Part shown: piece by piece, positions 52,088 to 63,056 of the stretch | How the letters are laid out: each line of letters opens with the position of its first letter | Numbering within the stretch: position 1 is the stretch's first letter | DNA from: Lawsonibacter faecis | GTDB lineage: Bacteria; Bacillota; Clostridia; Oscillospirales; Oscillospiraceae | Assembly: GCF_014287675.1 (NCBI RefSeq) | Contig: NZ_JACOPQ010000006.1 | Span: 62,001-126,000, forward strand | DNA: 64,000 nucleotides | Reading direction: 5' to 3' | Translations under genes and position numbers: made by a program | Notes under the pieces: generated by a model | Told to the model about the DNA's origin: nothing | The model's input: only the letters and a program-made list of their open reading frames with translations | Databases searched by the model: none

Positions 52088-54307
52088 TTACTCCATTTTT
52101 GCCAGCCTGGCCCGCAGGCCGGAGTACCGCCGCTGCTGGCGGTCGTTGGCCACCATCTGGGCCACCTTCTGCTCATCCCCCACGATGATGAAGAGCTCCC
52201 GCGCCCGGGTGATGGCGGTATAGAGCACGCCCCGGGCCAGCAGCATGGGCGCGCCGTCGCAGACGGCCAGAATGACCGCCCGGTACTCGCTGCCCTGGGC
52301 CTTGTGGACCGTGACGGCGTAGGCGGGCTCCAGCTCGCCCAGCAGGTCGGTGGTGTACTCCACAATGCGCCCGTCGAAATCCACGGTGATGGTCTCGTCC
52401 CGGCTGTCCACCTTCAGGATGGCGCCGATGTCCCCGTTGAAGACCCCCATGCCCGACTCCATACCGTCGCGCTGACGCCAGAGAATGTCGTAGTTGTTGC
52501 GCACCTGCATCACCCGGTCGCCCTCCCGGAAGACGTACTCCCCGAAGCGCCGCTCCGCCCGTCCGTCCCCACCGGGGTTCAGGGCCTCCTGGATCGCCCT
52601 GTTGAGGGAGGCGGTGCCGGTGGTGTGCCGGCGGGTGGGCGACAGCACCTGAATCTGGTCGGCGGGGATGCCCATCTTCTGGGGCAGACGGGTCTTGCAA
52701 AGCTCCACAATGGTGTCCGCCGTACCCGCCGCGTCCCGCCGGCGCAGAAAGAAAAAGTCCTTGTCGCTTCCGTTATGTAGGTCGGGCAGCTCGCCCCGGT
52801 TGACGGCGTGGGCGTTCATGACGATGGCGCTCTCAGCCGCCTGGCGGAAAATCTCCGTGAGGCGCACCATGGGGATGCGACCGCTGCGGATGAGGTCCCC
52901 CAGCAGGTTTCCCGGCCCCACGGAGGGGAGCTGGTCCGGATCGCCCACCAGCACCAGGCGGCACTCGCCCCTGAGCGCGGCCAGCAGGGCCCGCATCAGC
53001 GTGATGTCCACCATGGAGGTCTCGTCCACAATCACGGCGTCGGCTTTCAGCGGATCGGACTCGTCGTGGGCGAAGACCAGCCTGCCGCTGGCGCTGTCGA
53101 ATTGGGTCTCCAGCAGGCGGTGGATGGTAAACGCCTCCACCCCGCACAGCTCGCCCAGCCGCTTGGCGGCCCGGCCCGTGGGGGCAGCCAGCGCCGTCTC
53201 CAGCCCCATGGCCTCGAAAAGGGCCAGCACTCCCCGGAGGGAGGTGGTCTTGCCCGTGCCCGGCCCGCCGGTGAGCAGCATCACCTGGGCGGTGGCGGCC
53301 AGACGCACCGCCTCACGCTGCTGAGGCGCATAGGTGATGCCCTGCTCCTTCTGAATGTTCTCCAGGATACGGTCCAGGCCCTCCGGCGCAACCATCTCCC
53401 CGGCGCTCATGTCCGCCATGCGCTGGGCCACAAAGCATTCGGCCTCGTAGAGATCGAATAGGTACACCGCCTCCTGTTTCGCGGTATCCTCCTGGATGAC
53501 CTCGCCCCGCTCCACGAGGGCCTCCAGCCCGTCCTCCAGGGCCTCGGTATCCTCCACCCCCAGGAGCTGGGCGGTGGCCCCGATGAGCTTGTGCCTGGGG
53601 AGAAAAGTGTGTCCGTTATTGAGGTTGTGGCTCAGCTCGAAGAGGAGCCCGGCCTCCAGCCGCTGGGGGTCCTCCCCGTCCAGCCCCACCGAGAGGGCCA
53701 GCTCGTCGGCCAGGGAGAAGCTCACCCCCAGCTCCTCGTCCACCAGCAGATAGGGGTTGCTCCGCAGGACCTCCAGGGTCCGGTCCCCGTACCGGCGGTA
53801 GAGGGGCATGGCGAGCTGAAGGGGCAGTCCGTTGGCCGCCAGGAACTCCAGCAGGCGGCGCATCCCCATCTGGGAGCGGAAGTTCTCTCCCATGGCCAGG
53901 GCCCGTTTCCGGGTGACGCCGTGAATTTTGGTCAGCAGCTCCGGGTTCTCCTCCAGGATGTTGAGCGTTTCGGATCCGAACTCCTCCACCATCCGCTTGG
54001 CGGTGGCCGCGCCGATGCCCCGCACCGCGCCCGAGGCCAGATAGTCGAAGACCGCCTTCTCCCCTGCGGGCATTCGGCGGTCTACAGTTTCGGCCTTGAA
54101 TTGCTCCCCGTAGGAGGCGTGGCGCATCCAGCTTCCCCGGACGGAGAGTCCCTCGCCGGGGGCCGCGCCGGGCATACAGCCCACCACGGTTATGCCCCCC
54201 TGCTCCCCGCAGTCCAGCTTGAGGACTGTGTAGCCGTTCTCCTGGTTCTGGTAGATGACAGCCTCCACAGTGCCCTCTATGAGGTTGAGTTCCTCGCTGT
54301 CGGCCAT
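52088..54307 (-). CDS. recD2: RecD2-type 5'-3' DNA helicase
   Basis: The protein has 739 residues. An N-terminal OB-like region and tandem HhH (A-V-R-G-I-G-A-A-T-A) come first. Superfamily 1B helicase motifs follow: Walker A G-G-P-G-T-G-K-T near residue 350, D-E-T-S-M-V-D near residue 425, and V-T-V-H-K-A-Q-G-S-E near residue 670. RecD2 acts without RecBC in DNA repair and fork stability. Confidence 0.93.
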   Translation of the reverse strand: MADSEELNLIEGTVEAVIYQNQENGYTVLKLDCGEQGGITVVGCMPGAAPGEGLSVRGSWMRHASYGEQFKAETVDRRMPAGEKAVFDYLASGAVRGIGAATAKRMVEEFGSETLNILEENPELLTKIHGVTRKRALAMGENFRSQMGMRRLLEFLAANGLPLQLAMPLYRRYGDRTLEVLRSNPYLLVDEELGVSFSLADELALSVGLDGEDPQRLEAGLLFELSHNLNNGHTFLPRHKLIGATAQLLGVEDTEALEDGLEALVERGEVIQEDTAKQEAVYLFDLYEAECFVAQRMADMSAGEMVAPEGLDRILENIQKEQGITYAPQQREAVRLAATAQVMLLTGGPGTGKTTSLRGVLALFEAMGLETALAAPTGRAAKRLGELCGVEAFTIHRLLETQFDSASGRLVFAHDESDPLKADAVIVDETSMVDITLMRALLAALRGECRLVLVGDPDQLPSVGPGNLLGDLIRSGRIPMVRLTEIFRQAAESAIVMNAHAVNRGELPDLHNGSDKDFFFLRRRDAAGTADTIVELCKTRLPQKMGIPADQIQVLSPTRRHTTGTASLNRAIQEALNPGGDGRAERRFGEYVFREGDRVMQVRNNYDILWRQRDGMESGMGVFNGDIGAILKVDSRDETITVDFDGRIVEYTTDLLGELEPAYAVTVHKAQGSEYRAVILAVCDGAPMLLARGVLYTAITRARELFIIVGDEQKVAQMVANDRQQRRYSGLRARLAKME

Positions 54308-54398
54308 GGGGCCTTCACCTCTTCTGTCTCAAAATAGCGGCGCCCGGAGCCCCCGACACATGCGGACGGCCCGTCTTTTCAGAGACTCCCGGACCCCG

Positions 54399-54433
54399 CG
54401 CCGATTGGACGTGTTGACCTTTTTCATACAAGG
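54399..54433 (-). repeat. Second copy of the 35-bp post-stop repeat
   Basis: Read on the minus strand it begins one base after the stop of the gene at 54435, exactly as the copy after uvrC does. 30 of 35 bases agree with 26347-26381. Confidence 0.6.
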
Positions 54434-54434
54434 C

Positions 54435-54773
54435 TCAGCGCTCAACCAGCTCCCCCAGCTTTTCCGCCGGGCAGACCACCACGCCGGAATCCCGCTCCAT
54501 CAGAATAGACGCAACGGTCCGGCCCTGATCGGTCAGGCCCCGGTCGGCGATAACGATGGTAAACCGCGCCAGATTGCCGCCCCGCAGCCAGAGCAGGCCG
54601 GTCACATCGTGCTCCAGGGTCTCCCCGTCCCCGCCGGCGGGTACCACGGCGTACACCGCGCCGCCGTCCTTTCCCCCCACCGGGGCAATAAGCCGTCCGA
54701 AAGCAATCCAGCCCAGCGCCAGCAGACCGCAGGCCGCCAGAAGGGCCACCAGCGCCTCCAATACAAAATGCAT
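54435..54773 (-). CDS. Hypothetical single-pass membrane protein
   Basis: The protein has 112 residues. There is one membrane helix near residues 5-30 (L-E-A-L-V-A-L-L-A-A-C-G-L-L-A-L), then a soluble domain of about 80 residues with I-V-I-A-D-R-G-L-T-D-Q-G. It occurs between recD2 and the small-multidrug-export gene. No function is recognised. The RBS is GGAGGTGAG. Confidence 0.65.
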   Translation of the reverse strand: MHFVLEALVALLAACGLLALGWIAFGRLIAPVGGKDGGAVYAVVPAGGDGETLEHDVTGLLWLRGGNLARFTIVIADRGLTDQGRTVASILMERDSGVVVCPAEKLGELVER

Positions 54774-54864
54774 ACGCGCTCACCTCCATGCCTCCATCTT
54801 ATGCAGGTCATAAAAAGACGGTGAGCGCGGCAAATTTCTTCCTATTTCACGAAAACAGCCACTC

Positions 54865-55368
54865 TTATCCCATGACGGCGGAAAAGAGGTTCACGCCAAA
54901 GGAGGTGAGGGCCGTCATGATGCACCCGGCCAGAATAACCCCCGCGATGATGCTGGGGAGCGCCTTGCGCAGAGGCATGTCCAGAAATGCCGCGGCCAGG
55001 GCGCCCGTCCAGGCGCCTGTGCCGGGCAGGGGAATGGCGACGAACACCATGAGACCCAGGTACTTGTACTTGGTCACCTTCTTGCCCTTAAGATGGGCCT
55101 TGGCCTCCATCTTGTCCACCAGAGCATCCAGGGCGGGCAGGCGGCGGCGCATCCACTTGAAGATGCGCCGGATGTAGACCACAATGAAGGGCGCCGGCAG
55201 GATGTTGCCGATGACCGCTGCGATAAAAGCCGCCGGATAGGGCAGGCCCAGTTGGGCAACGCCGAAGGGGATGCCGCCCCGCAGCTCTATAATCGGAACC
55301 ATCGAAACCAGCATGGTAAAGACGAACTCCCCAATGGGAGCGGCCGTCAGCCATTGCATCAAATCCAA
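54865..55368 (-). CDS. Small multidrug export family membrane protein (COG2426)
   Basis: The protein has 167 residues with four hydrophobic segments. Family motifs seen are E-L-R-G-G-I-P-F-G near residue 28 and A-I-P-L-P-G-T-G-A-W-T-G near residue 110. The family carries a multidrug-export name from old annotation without strong proof; relation to DedA/SNARE-associated proteins has been suggested. There is no operon partner. Confidence 0.8.
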   Translation of the reverse strand: MDLMQWLTAAPIGEFVFTMLVSMVPIIELRGGIPFGVAQLGLPYPAAFIAAVIGNILPAPFIVVYIRRIFKWMRRRLPALDALVDKMEAKAHLKGKKVTKYKYLGLMVFVAIPLPGTGAWTGALAAAFLDMPLRKALPSIIAGVILAGCIMTALTSFGVNLFSAVMG

Positions 55369-55669
55369 AGAGAATCACCCGACCTAACTTTTTGATATGC
55401 GCCCTTCCGCCGTAAATCCGCTTGAAGTCTGCGGCAGACGGCACTGTCCGCCCTCCCGCCGTCAGGTGGGCAGGCCGCGCCGCATCTCCGGCAGGATAGC
55501 CTATTGGCTATTCTACCATTGTCAGGCCGGGTCTAGCAATAAAGTTTTTATGAAGTTTTCAAAGAGCGCTCTCCGCCCCTGCGCTTGCTGCGGCGAACGT
55601 CCCGTCCCGGCCGCCGGGGGGCGGCCTGCGACAGGGCGTCTGCCTCCACACGCAGCGGGGGAACCCATC

Positions 55670-58495
<2,826 letters not shown>

Positions 58496-58516
58496 AGATT
58501 TGGTTCTCCTTTTGTT

Positions 58517-59008
58517 TTATGCGAAATAAACATCTTCCGCCCATTTGACGGGATTGGTGTCAATATAATTCCAGATGCGGAGATACTCTGCTTCACTGCG
58601 TATCACGCGGTCGTAATAGGTTTCCTGCCAGATACTGTGTCCGCCTGATTGGCGTGTGATCCCCGCTTTCCACTTCCCAATCACGTTTGGAATGTCGATG
58701 TGTTTTTCCTTCGCTGCCGCCCCTGTAGGGAGCGGATTTAACCGCTCCGCGATGCGTAGGATCATGTGGATGTGGTTCGGCATGATCACATATTTGTCCC
58801 GCAGCAGCCGGTCATAACGGCCAGGCAACAATTCGGTCTGTTCCCTCACCATTTTGCCAAGAGCCGATAGGCATACCACGCCCTCTACAATGCTTCCCAG
58901 CAGCGGTGCTCTGTCTCGTGTACATAGGGTGATGAAGTAGTAGCCCGGCTGACTGTAATCATAGGTTTTGAGACGAGTGTTCTTCCGTTGAGGATAGTCA
59001 GAAATCAT
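58517..59008 (-). CDS. REP-associated tyrosine transposase (RAYT, Y1 family)
   Basis: A single-domain HUH transposase of 163 residues. The metal-binding H-x-H is in M-P-N-H-I-H-M-I near residue 85, and the catalytic tyrosine region is W-Q-E-T-Y-Y-D-R-V-I-R near residue 130, with the family ending Y-I-D-T-N-P-V-K. RAYTs nick REP hairpins as single strands and are thought to spread them. A REP lies just upstream (59035) and another inside the gene (58722), read as R-L-N-P-L-P-T-G. The RBS is AGAGGTGG. It is lodged between uvrB and uvrA, 21 bases from uvrA. Confidence 0.88.
   Translation of the reverse strand: MISDYPQRKNTRLKTYDYSQPGYYFITLCTRDRAPLLGSIVEGVVCLSALGKMVREQTELLPGRYDRLLRDKYVIMPNHIHMILRIAERLNPLPTGAAAKEKHIDIPNVIGKWKAGITRQSGGHSIWQETYYDRVIRSEAEYLRIWNYIDTNPVKWAEDVYFA
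58722..58750 (+). repeat. REP sequence inside the RAYT gene
   Basis: CCTGTAG is followed by GGAGCGG-ATTTAA-CCGCTCC. It is in frame in the transposase and opposite in orientation to the REP at 59035. Confidence 0.75.
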
Positions 59009-59034
59009 ATTTCCCACCTCTCACAGGAGACGGC

Positions 59035-59060
59035 GGAGCGCATAAATGCGCTCCCTACAG
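59035..59060 (-). repeat. REP sequence upstream of the RAYT gene
   Basis: On the minus strand CCTGTAG is followed by GGAGCGCAT-TT-ATGCGCTCC. It has the same tetranucleotide and stem start as the REP at 58722, in inverted orientation. Confidence 0.75.
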
Positions 59061-59102
59061 GCAGGGTGCGCCGAAGTTGCAGTTGGCTGAACGGAGGCCA
59101 GC

Positions 59103-59444
59103 TTATCTGGCTATCAGCAGCCCCTTCATATATTCTGAATCATTGTGAAATTGCACAACCAGTTCCTGTTCCTCAAGGGTGCAGCCAAGTAAAATCTTGA
59201 TCTCCGAATCCCGCTTTAACAGATCGACCGTACAGATCACGCCGTCTATCGTGGGCAATGGACGGCTCCCACGCCAGACGTCGACTCCCTCTCCATCCAT
59301 AGAGGCGGTATGTTCCAGGTAGCCGTAATCCAGCGGATAGACAATTTGGGCGTACCGCGGATGAACGCTTCCCCTGGGGCGGTCTATCACCAGCTTGGAC
59401 TGGGCCACAAGCGTATCCAGCGCCACCCAGAAGCCGTTCTCCAT
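59103..59444 (-). CDS. Inorganic pyrophosphatase-like protein (short)
   Basis: The protein has 113 residues. The soluble pyrophosphatase stretch Y-P-L-D-Y-G-Y-L-E-H-T near residue 36 and D-G-E-G-V-D-V-W are present. Length is about two thirds of the classical enzyme, so activity is uncertain. The displaced uvrB tail supplies its RBS: GGCGGAGGATAG runs straight into the ATG. Before the hairpin units inserted, uvrB and this gene would have been directly coupled. Confidence 0.8.
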   Translation of the reverse strand: MENGFWVALDTLVAQSKLVIDRPRGSVHPRYAQIVYPLDYGYLEHTASMDGEGVDVWRGSRPLPTIDGVICTVDLLKRDSEIKILLGCTLEEQELVVQFHNDSEYMKGLLIAR

Positions 59445-59452
59445 CTATCCTC

Positions 59453-59531
59453 CGCCTTTCAGCTTGATGATCCTATCCCGCAGGACGGCGACGTACTCGA
59501 ATTCCAGCAATTTACTCGCCTCGCGCATCGC
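59453..59531 (-). pseudogene. Distal (ancestral) copy of the uvrB 3' end
   Basis: It encodes M-R-E-A-S-K-L-L-E-F-E-Y-V-A-V-L-R-D-R-I and the closing L-K-G-G-G then TAG. It differs from the in-gene tail by Val for Ala and by GGAGGATAG in place of GGGGGGTAA. The GGAGG it keeps serves as RBS of the next gene, so this tail is the original one. Confidence 0.8.
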
Positions 59532-59696
59532 CCCACCCGGCCAGGGCCGGGCGGGGACCCCGCTTCACTTTATCTGCCCGGACGGAATGAATCCGTCCGG
59601 CATCAAGGTTTCGGCCCTGTCGGGCCGAAGCCTAGGACGGCGCAAGCGCCGCCCCGCCTTGCGGGGCCCCGAAGGAGCTGCGGGAGGCTTACCCCC
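59532..59696 (-). repeat. 3'-end hairpin element, copy E5
   Basis: On the minus strand the order is: GGGGCCCCGC hairpin, GCGCTTGCGC, then TTCGGCCC/GGGCCGAA, TTGATGCC, the core GGACGGATTCATTCCGTCC, GGGCAGATAAAG, GGGGTCCCC and the terminal CCCGGCC/GGCCGGG. The full unit is 244 bp. Confidence 0.85.
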
Positions 59697-59775
59697 CGCC
59701 TTTCAGCTTGATGATCCTATCCCGCAGGACGGCGGCGTACTCGAATTCCAGCAATTTACTCGCCTCGCGCATCGC
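59697..59775 (-). pseudogene. Middle copy of the uvrB 3' end
   Basis: Same as the in-gene tail over the last 25 codons, including the GGGGGGTAA ending. It starts at the ATG of M-R-E-A-S-K but has no RBS. Confidence 0.8.
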
Positions 59776-59932
59776 CCCACCCGGCCAGGGCCGGGCGGGG
59801 ACCCCGCTTCACTTTATCTGCCCGGACGGAATGAATCCGTCCGGCATTAAGGTTTCGGCCCTGTCGGGCCGAAGCCTAGGACGGCGCAAGCGCCGCCCCG
59901 CCTTGCGGGGCCCCGAAGGAGCTGCGCGAGGC
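59776..59932 (-). repeat. 3'-end hairpin element, copy E4
   Basis: It lies immediately after the uvrB stop. The whole 244-bp unit differs from the E5 unit at about three positions, so the tandem doubling is recent. One of the changes, TTAATGCC for TTGATGCC, is in the family linker. Confidence 0.85.
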
Positions 59933-61903
59933 TTACCCCCCGCCTTTCAGCTTGATGATCCTATCCCGCAGGACGGCGGCGTACTCGAATTCCAGCAATT
60001 TACTCGCCTCGCGCATCTCCTTCTCCAGCTTGGCGATGGCCTCCATGCGCTGGAGCTTGGTGAGCTGCCTGGCGTCGAAGTCGAACTCCTTGTCCCCGTC
60101 GGCGTCCTGGGAGAGCTCGATGAGGTTGCGCACGCTCTTGATAATGGTTTTGGGCACGATGCCGTGGGCCTGGTTGAACTCGTCCTGGAGCTTCCGTCGG
60201 CGCTCGGTCTCGCCGATGGCGGCCATCATGGACGGGGTCATCTTGTCGGCGTACATCACCACCAGGCCCTCGGCGTTCCGGGCGGCCCGGCCGATGGTCT
60301 GGATGAGGGAGGTCTCGCTGCGCAGGAAGCCCTCCTTGTCCGCGTCCAGAATGGCCACGAGGCTGACCTCAGGCAAATCCAGGCCCTCGCGCAGCAGGTT
60401 GATGCCCACCAGCACGTCGAAGACCCCCAGGCGCAGATCCCGGATAATCTCCTGGCGCTCAATGGTGTCGATATCGTGGTGCATATAGCGGACCTTGATG
60501 CCCGCATTCTTGAGGTAGCCGGTGAGATCCTCGGCCATCCGCTTGGTGAGGGTGGTGACCAGAACCCGCTCCTTCCGGGCGGTGCGCTCGTTGATCTCGC
60601 CGATGAGGTCGTCAATCTGCCCCTCTACGGGCCGGACCTCAATGCGGGGGTCCAGCAGGCCCGTGGGCCGGATGACCTGCTCCACAATCTGTCCGGAGCG
60701 GGTGCGCTCGTACTCCGCCGGGGTGGCCGAGACGTAGATCACCTGATTGACCCGCTTCTCGAACTCGTCGAACTTGAGGGGGCGGTTGTCAAAAGCGCAG
60801 GGCAGGCGGAAGCCGTACTCCACCAGAGTCTCCTTCCGGGCCCGATCTCCGTTGTACATGGCCCGGACCTGTGGGAGGGTGACGTGGCTCTCGTCGATAA
60901 AGAGAACGAAATCCTTGGGGAAGTAGTCGATGAGGGTGTGGGGCGGAGAGCCGACGCTCCGCCCCTCAATGACCCGGGAGTAGTTCTCGATGCCGGAGCA
61001 GTAGCCCAGCTCCTGCATCATCTCGATGTCGTACAGAACCCGCTGTTTCAGGCGCTGGGCCTCCACCAGCTTGTTTTCCGCCTCAAAGTATTTCAGCCGC
61101 TCCTCCAGCTCCTTGTAGATTTCACCGATGGCGGCGTCCATTTTCTCCTTGGGGGTGACATAGTGGGTGGCGGGCCAGATGGGCACATGAATCAGGTTGC
61201 GGATGGGGGTGCCTGTGACTACGTTGACCTCGCTGATGCGGTCGATCTCGTCGCCAAAGAACTCCACTCGCACAGCGGCGTCCTTCCAGTAGGCGGGGTA
61301 AACCTCCACCGTGTCGCCCCGGACCCGGAACATATTGCGCTCAAAGGCGATGTCGTTGCGCTCGTAACGGATCTCCACCAGACGCTTGAGGAGATCGTCC
61401 CGCTTCAAGGTCATACCCACCCGGAGTGAGATCATCATCTTGGCGAAATCCTCCGGCTCGCCCAGTCCGTAGATGCAGGACACGGAGGAGACCACAATCA
61501 CGTCCCTCCGCTCCAGCAGTGCGCAGGTGGCGGAGAGCCGCAGGCGGTCGATCTCGTCGTTGGTGGAGGCGTCCTTTTCGATGAAGGTGTCCGTATGGGG
61601 GATGTACGCCTCGGGCTGGTAGTAATCGTAGTAGGACACGAAGTACTCCACCGCATTGTTTGGAAAAAATTCCTTAAACTCGGCGCAGAGCTGCGCGGCC
61701 AGAGTCTTGTTGTGGGCCAGCACCAGGGTGGGCCGCTGGAGGCGCTCAATGGTCTTGGCCATGGTAAAGGTCTTGCCGGAGCCTGTGACGCCCATAAGGG
61801 TCTGCTCCTGAAGTCCCATCTCCACGCCCTTTGCCAGGGCGTCAATGGCCTCCGGCTGGTCGCCTGCGGGTTGGTATTCAGATACGACTTCAAATTTAGG
61901 CAT
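59933..61903 (-). CDS. uvrB: UvrABC system protein B
   Basis: Helicase-like core of excision repair, 656 residues. Walker A is G-V-T-G-S-G-K-T-F-T near residue 39. The beta-hairpin Y-Y-D-Y-Y-Q-P-E-A-Y is near residue 92, D-E-S-H near residue 335, and Q-T-I-G-R-A-A-R-N near residue 540. A C-terminal UVR motif ends at the stop. The start at 61903 has AAGGAGG; the frame to 61930 precedes the RBS. An SOS promoter lies 280 bases upstream. The last 27 codons are part of a 244-bp tandem unit, repeated twice downstream. Confidence 0.96.
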   Translation of the reverse strand: MPKFEVVSEYQPAGDQPEAIDALAKGVEMGLQEQTLMGVTGSGKTFTMAKTIERLQRPTLVLAHNKTLAAQLCAEFKEFFPNNAVEYFVSYYDYYQPEAYIPHTDTFIEKDASTNDEIDRLRLSATCALLERRDVIVVSSVSCIYGLGEPEDFAKMMISLRVGMTLKRDDLLKRLVEIRYERNDIAFERNMFRVRGDTVEVYPAYWKDAAVRVEFFGDEIDRISEVNVVTGTPIRNLIHVPIWPATHYVTPKEKMDAAIGEIYKELEERLKYFEAENKLVEAQRLKQRVLYDIEMMQELGYCSGIENYSRVIEGRSVGSPPHTLIDYFPKDFVLFIDESHVTLPQVRAMYNGDRARKETLVEYGFRLPCAFDNRPLKFDEFEKRVNQVIYVSATPAEYERTRSGQIVEQVIRPTGLLDPRIEVRPVEGQIDDLIGEINERTARKERVLVTTLTKRMAEDLTGYLKNAGIKVRYMHHDIDTIERQEIIRDLRLGVFDVLVGINLLREGLDLPEVSLVAILDADKEGFLRSETSLIQTIGRAARNAEGLVVMYADKMTPSMMAAIGETERRRKLQDEFNQAHGIVPKTIIKSVRNLIELSQDADGDKEFDFDARQLTKLQRMEAIAKLEKEMREASKLLEFEYAAVLRDRIIKLKGGG

Positions 61904-61949
61904 AGGCCCACCTCCTTGATGCAATGCCATAGTAGACGTGTAAGCGCGG

Positions 61950-62162
61950 CGGACGCCTCGGGCTTACCCGCCGCTCCGCTCCAAGCTCCCCTATGCGGCT
62001 ATCCTCCGCGCTTCTTGTCACGCTGCGGATTGGCCGCATGGCCGGGGACCTTTCCCTCCGCCTCCGGGCAAGCCCGGCCTGCCGCGCGGGGGACGGACGC
62101 CTCGGGCTTACCCGCCGCTCCGCTCCAAGCTCCCCTATGCGGCTATCCTCCGCGCTTCTTGT
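61950..62162 (-). repeat. 69-bp direct repeats flanking 75 bp in the uvrB leader (possible degenerate hairpin element)
   Basis: 61950-62018 and 62094-62162 are identical. The 75 bases between hold CCGGGCTTGCCCGG, AGGGAAAGGTCCCC and a GGCCATGCGGCC hairpin, in the order expected of the family, but the GGATTCATTCC core is missing. Here the duplicated sequence is leader rather than a gene end, though it reads K-K-R-G-G then TAG. Confidence 0.55.
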
Positions 62163-62177
62163 AATAATCGTACATTC

Positions 62178-62206
62178 ATTCTATCAAAACGTATGTTCTA
62201 TTGCAA
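62178..62206 (-). promoter_or_regulatory. SOS promoter of uvrB with LexA box in the spacer
   Basis: On the minus strand TTGCAA (62206-62201), a 17-bp spacer and TAGAAT (62183-62178). The spacer holds GAACATACGTTT, a Gram-positive LexA box (62198-62187). uvrB is a classic LexA target, and here the site would block polymerase directly. Confidence 0.85.
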
Positions 62207-62241
62207 CCTTTATTTTCACAAATGGCACAACATTCCATGCT

Positions 62242-62922
62242 CTATTTTACCTCCGGCAGGAGGCCGCTATCCTTCAAAGAGACCATATCGTCATCCACAA
62301 AAATCAGATGGTCGTCCAATAGTACCCCTACCTGGGACAGGAGCGTCTGCAGGTAGAGGGTGGTGGCCTTGTCCTCGTCGGAGGGCAGCGCCAGCCCGGA
62401 GACGTGGTTGTGGGCCAGAATCACCCGGGCGGCGTTATGGTTCAGTGCGGTCTCCACCACGCCCCTGGGCGTGACCTCGGCGGCGTTCACGTTGCCCTCC
62501 CCCAGCTTTGCGCAGCCCAGGAGCTTCTTTTTGCCGTCCAGGCAGAGGAGGTAGACCCTCTCGTTCCGCGCTCCGAAAAAGAGCGGGTGCAGAATTTCAT
62601 AGGCGGCGTAATTGGTGGTGATGAGGTTCCCGATGCGGCTGCGCCCGGCGGCATACCGCCGGGCCAGCTCCTTCACGGCCTTGAAAAGGACGGCGGAGCG
62701 GTCCCCCACACCCTTTACCTGGGCCAGGGCCTCCGGCGGTGCGTCAAGAACTCCCTCCAGGGAGCCGAACCGCTCCAGCAGGTCGTGGGCGATAGGGTTG
62801 GTGTCCTGCCGGGGGAGGGCGTAGAAAAGCAGCAGCTCCAGCACCTTGTGATCCGGGAAGGACTCGCTCCGGGCCAGAAACTCCCCCCGCAGCCGGTCCC
62901 GGTGGCCGGAATGGTCGGCCAT
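62242..62922 (-). CDS. radC: RadC/JAB-domain protein
   Basis: The protein has 226 residues. An N-terminal helix-hairpin-helix-like region (V-K-G-V-G-D-R-S-A near residue 66) precedes a JAB1/MPN domain with the metal motif H-N-H-V-S-G...S-D-E-D near residue 175. Despite the name the family's role is unsettled; a repair function is doubted. The start at 62922 has GGAGGTG. Confidence 0.9.
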   Translation of the reverse strand: MADHSGHRDRLRGEFLARSESFPDHKVLELLLFYALPRQDTNPIAHDLLERFGSLEGVLDAPPEALAQVKGVGDRSAVLFKAVKELARRYAAGRSRIGNLITTNYAAYEILHPLFFGARNERVYLLCLDGKKKLLGCAKLGEGNVNAAEVTPRGVVETALNHNAARVILAHNHVSGLALPSDEDKATTLYLQTLLSQVGVLLDDHLIFVDDDMVSLKDSGLLPEVK

Positions 62923-63056
62923 AGCGCTCACCTCCAATGGGTAAAAATCTAACAGGAAAAACAGATTGGGCTGCCGCTCGAAATGAAGCGATGCGTGAGC
63001 GCATGGGGCCTTTCCACCGCAGGCCCTGCCGTCCCTCCAGCCTCACGGTTCACTGT

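Noticed and set aside
59453..59940. CRISPR-like reading of the 244-bp tandem repeat
   Set aside because: There are only two full units, the repeats are long, there are no spacers, and the unit contains a gene end. It is a tandem insertion, not a CRISPR array.
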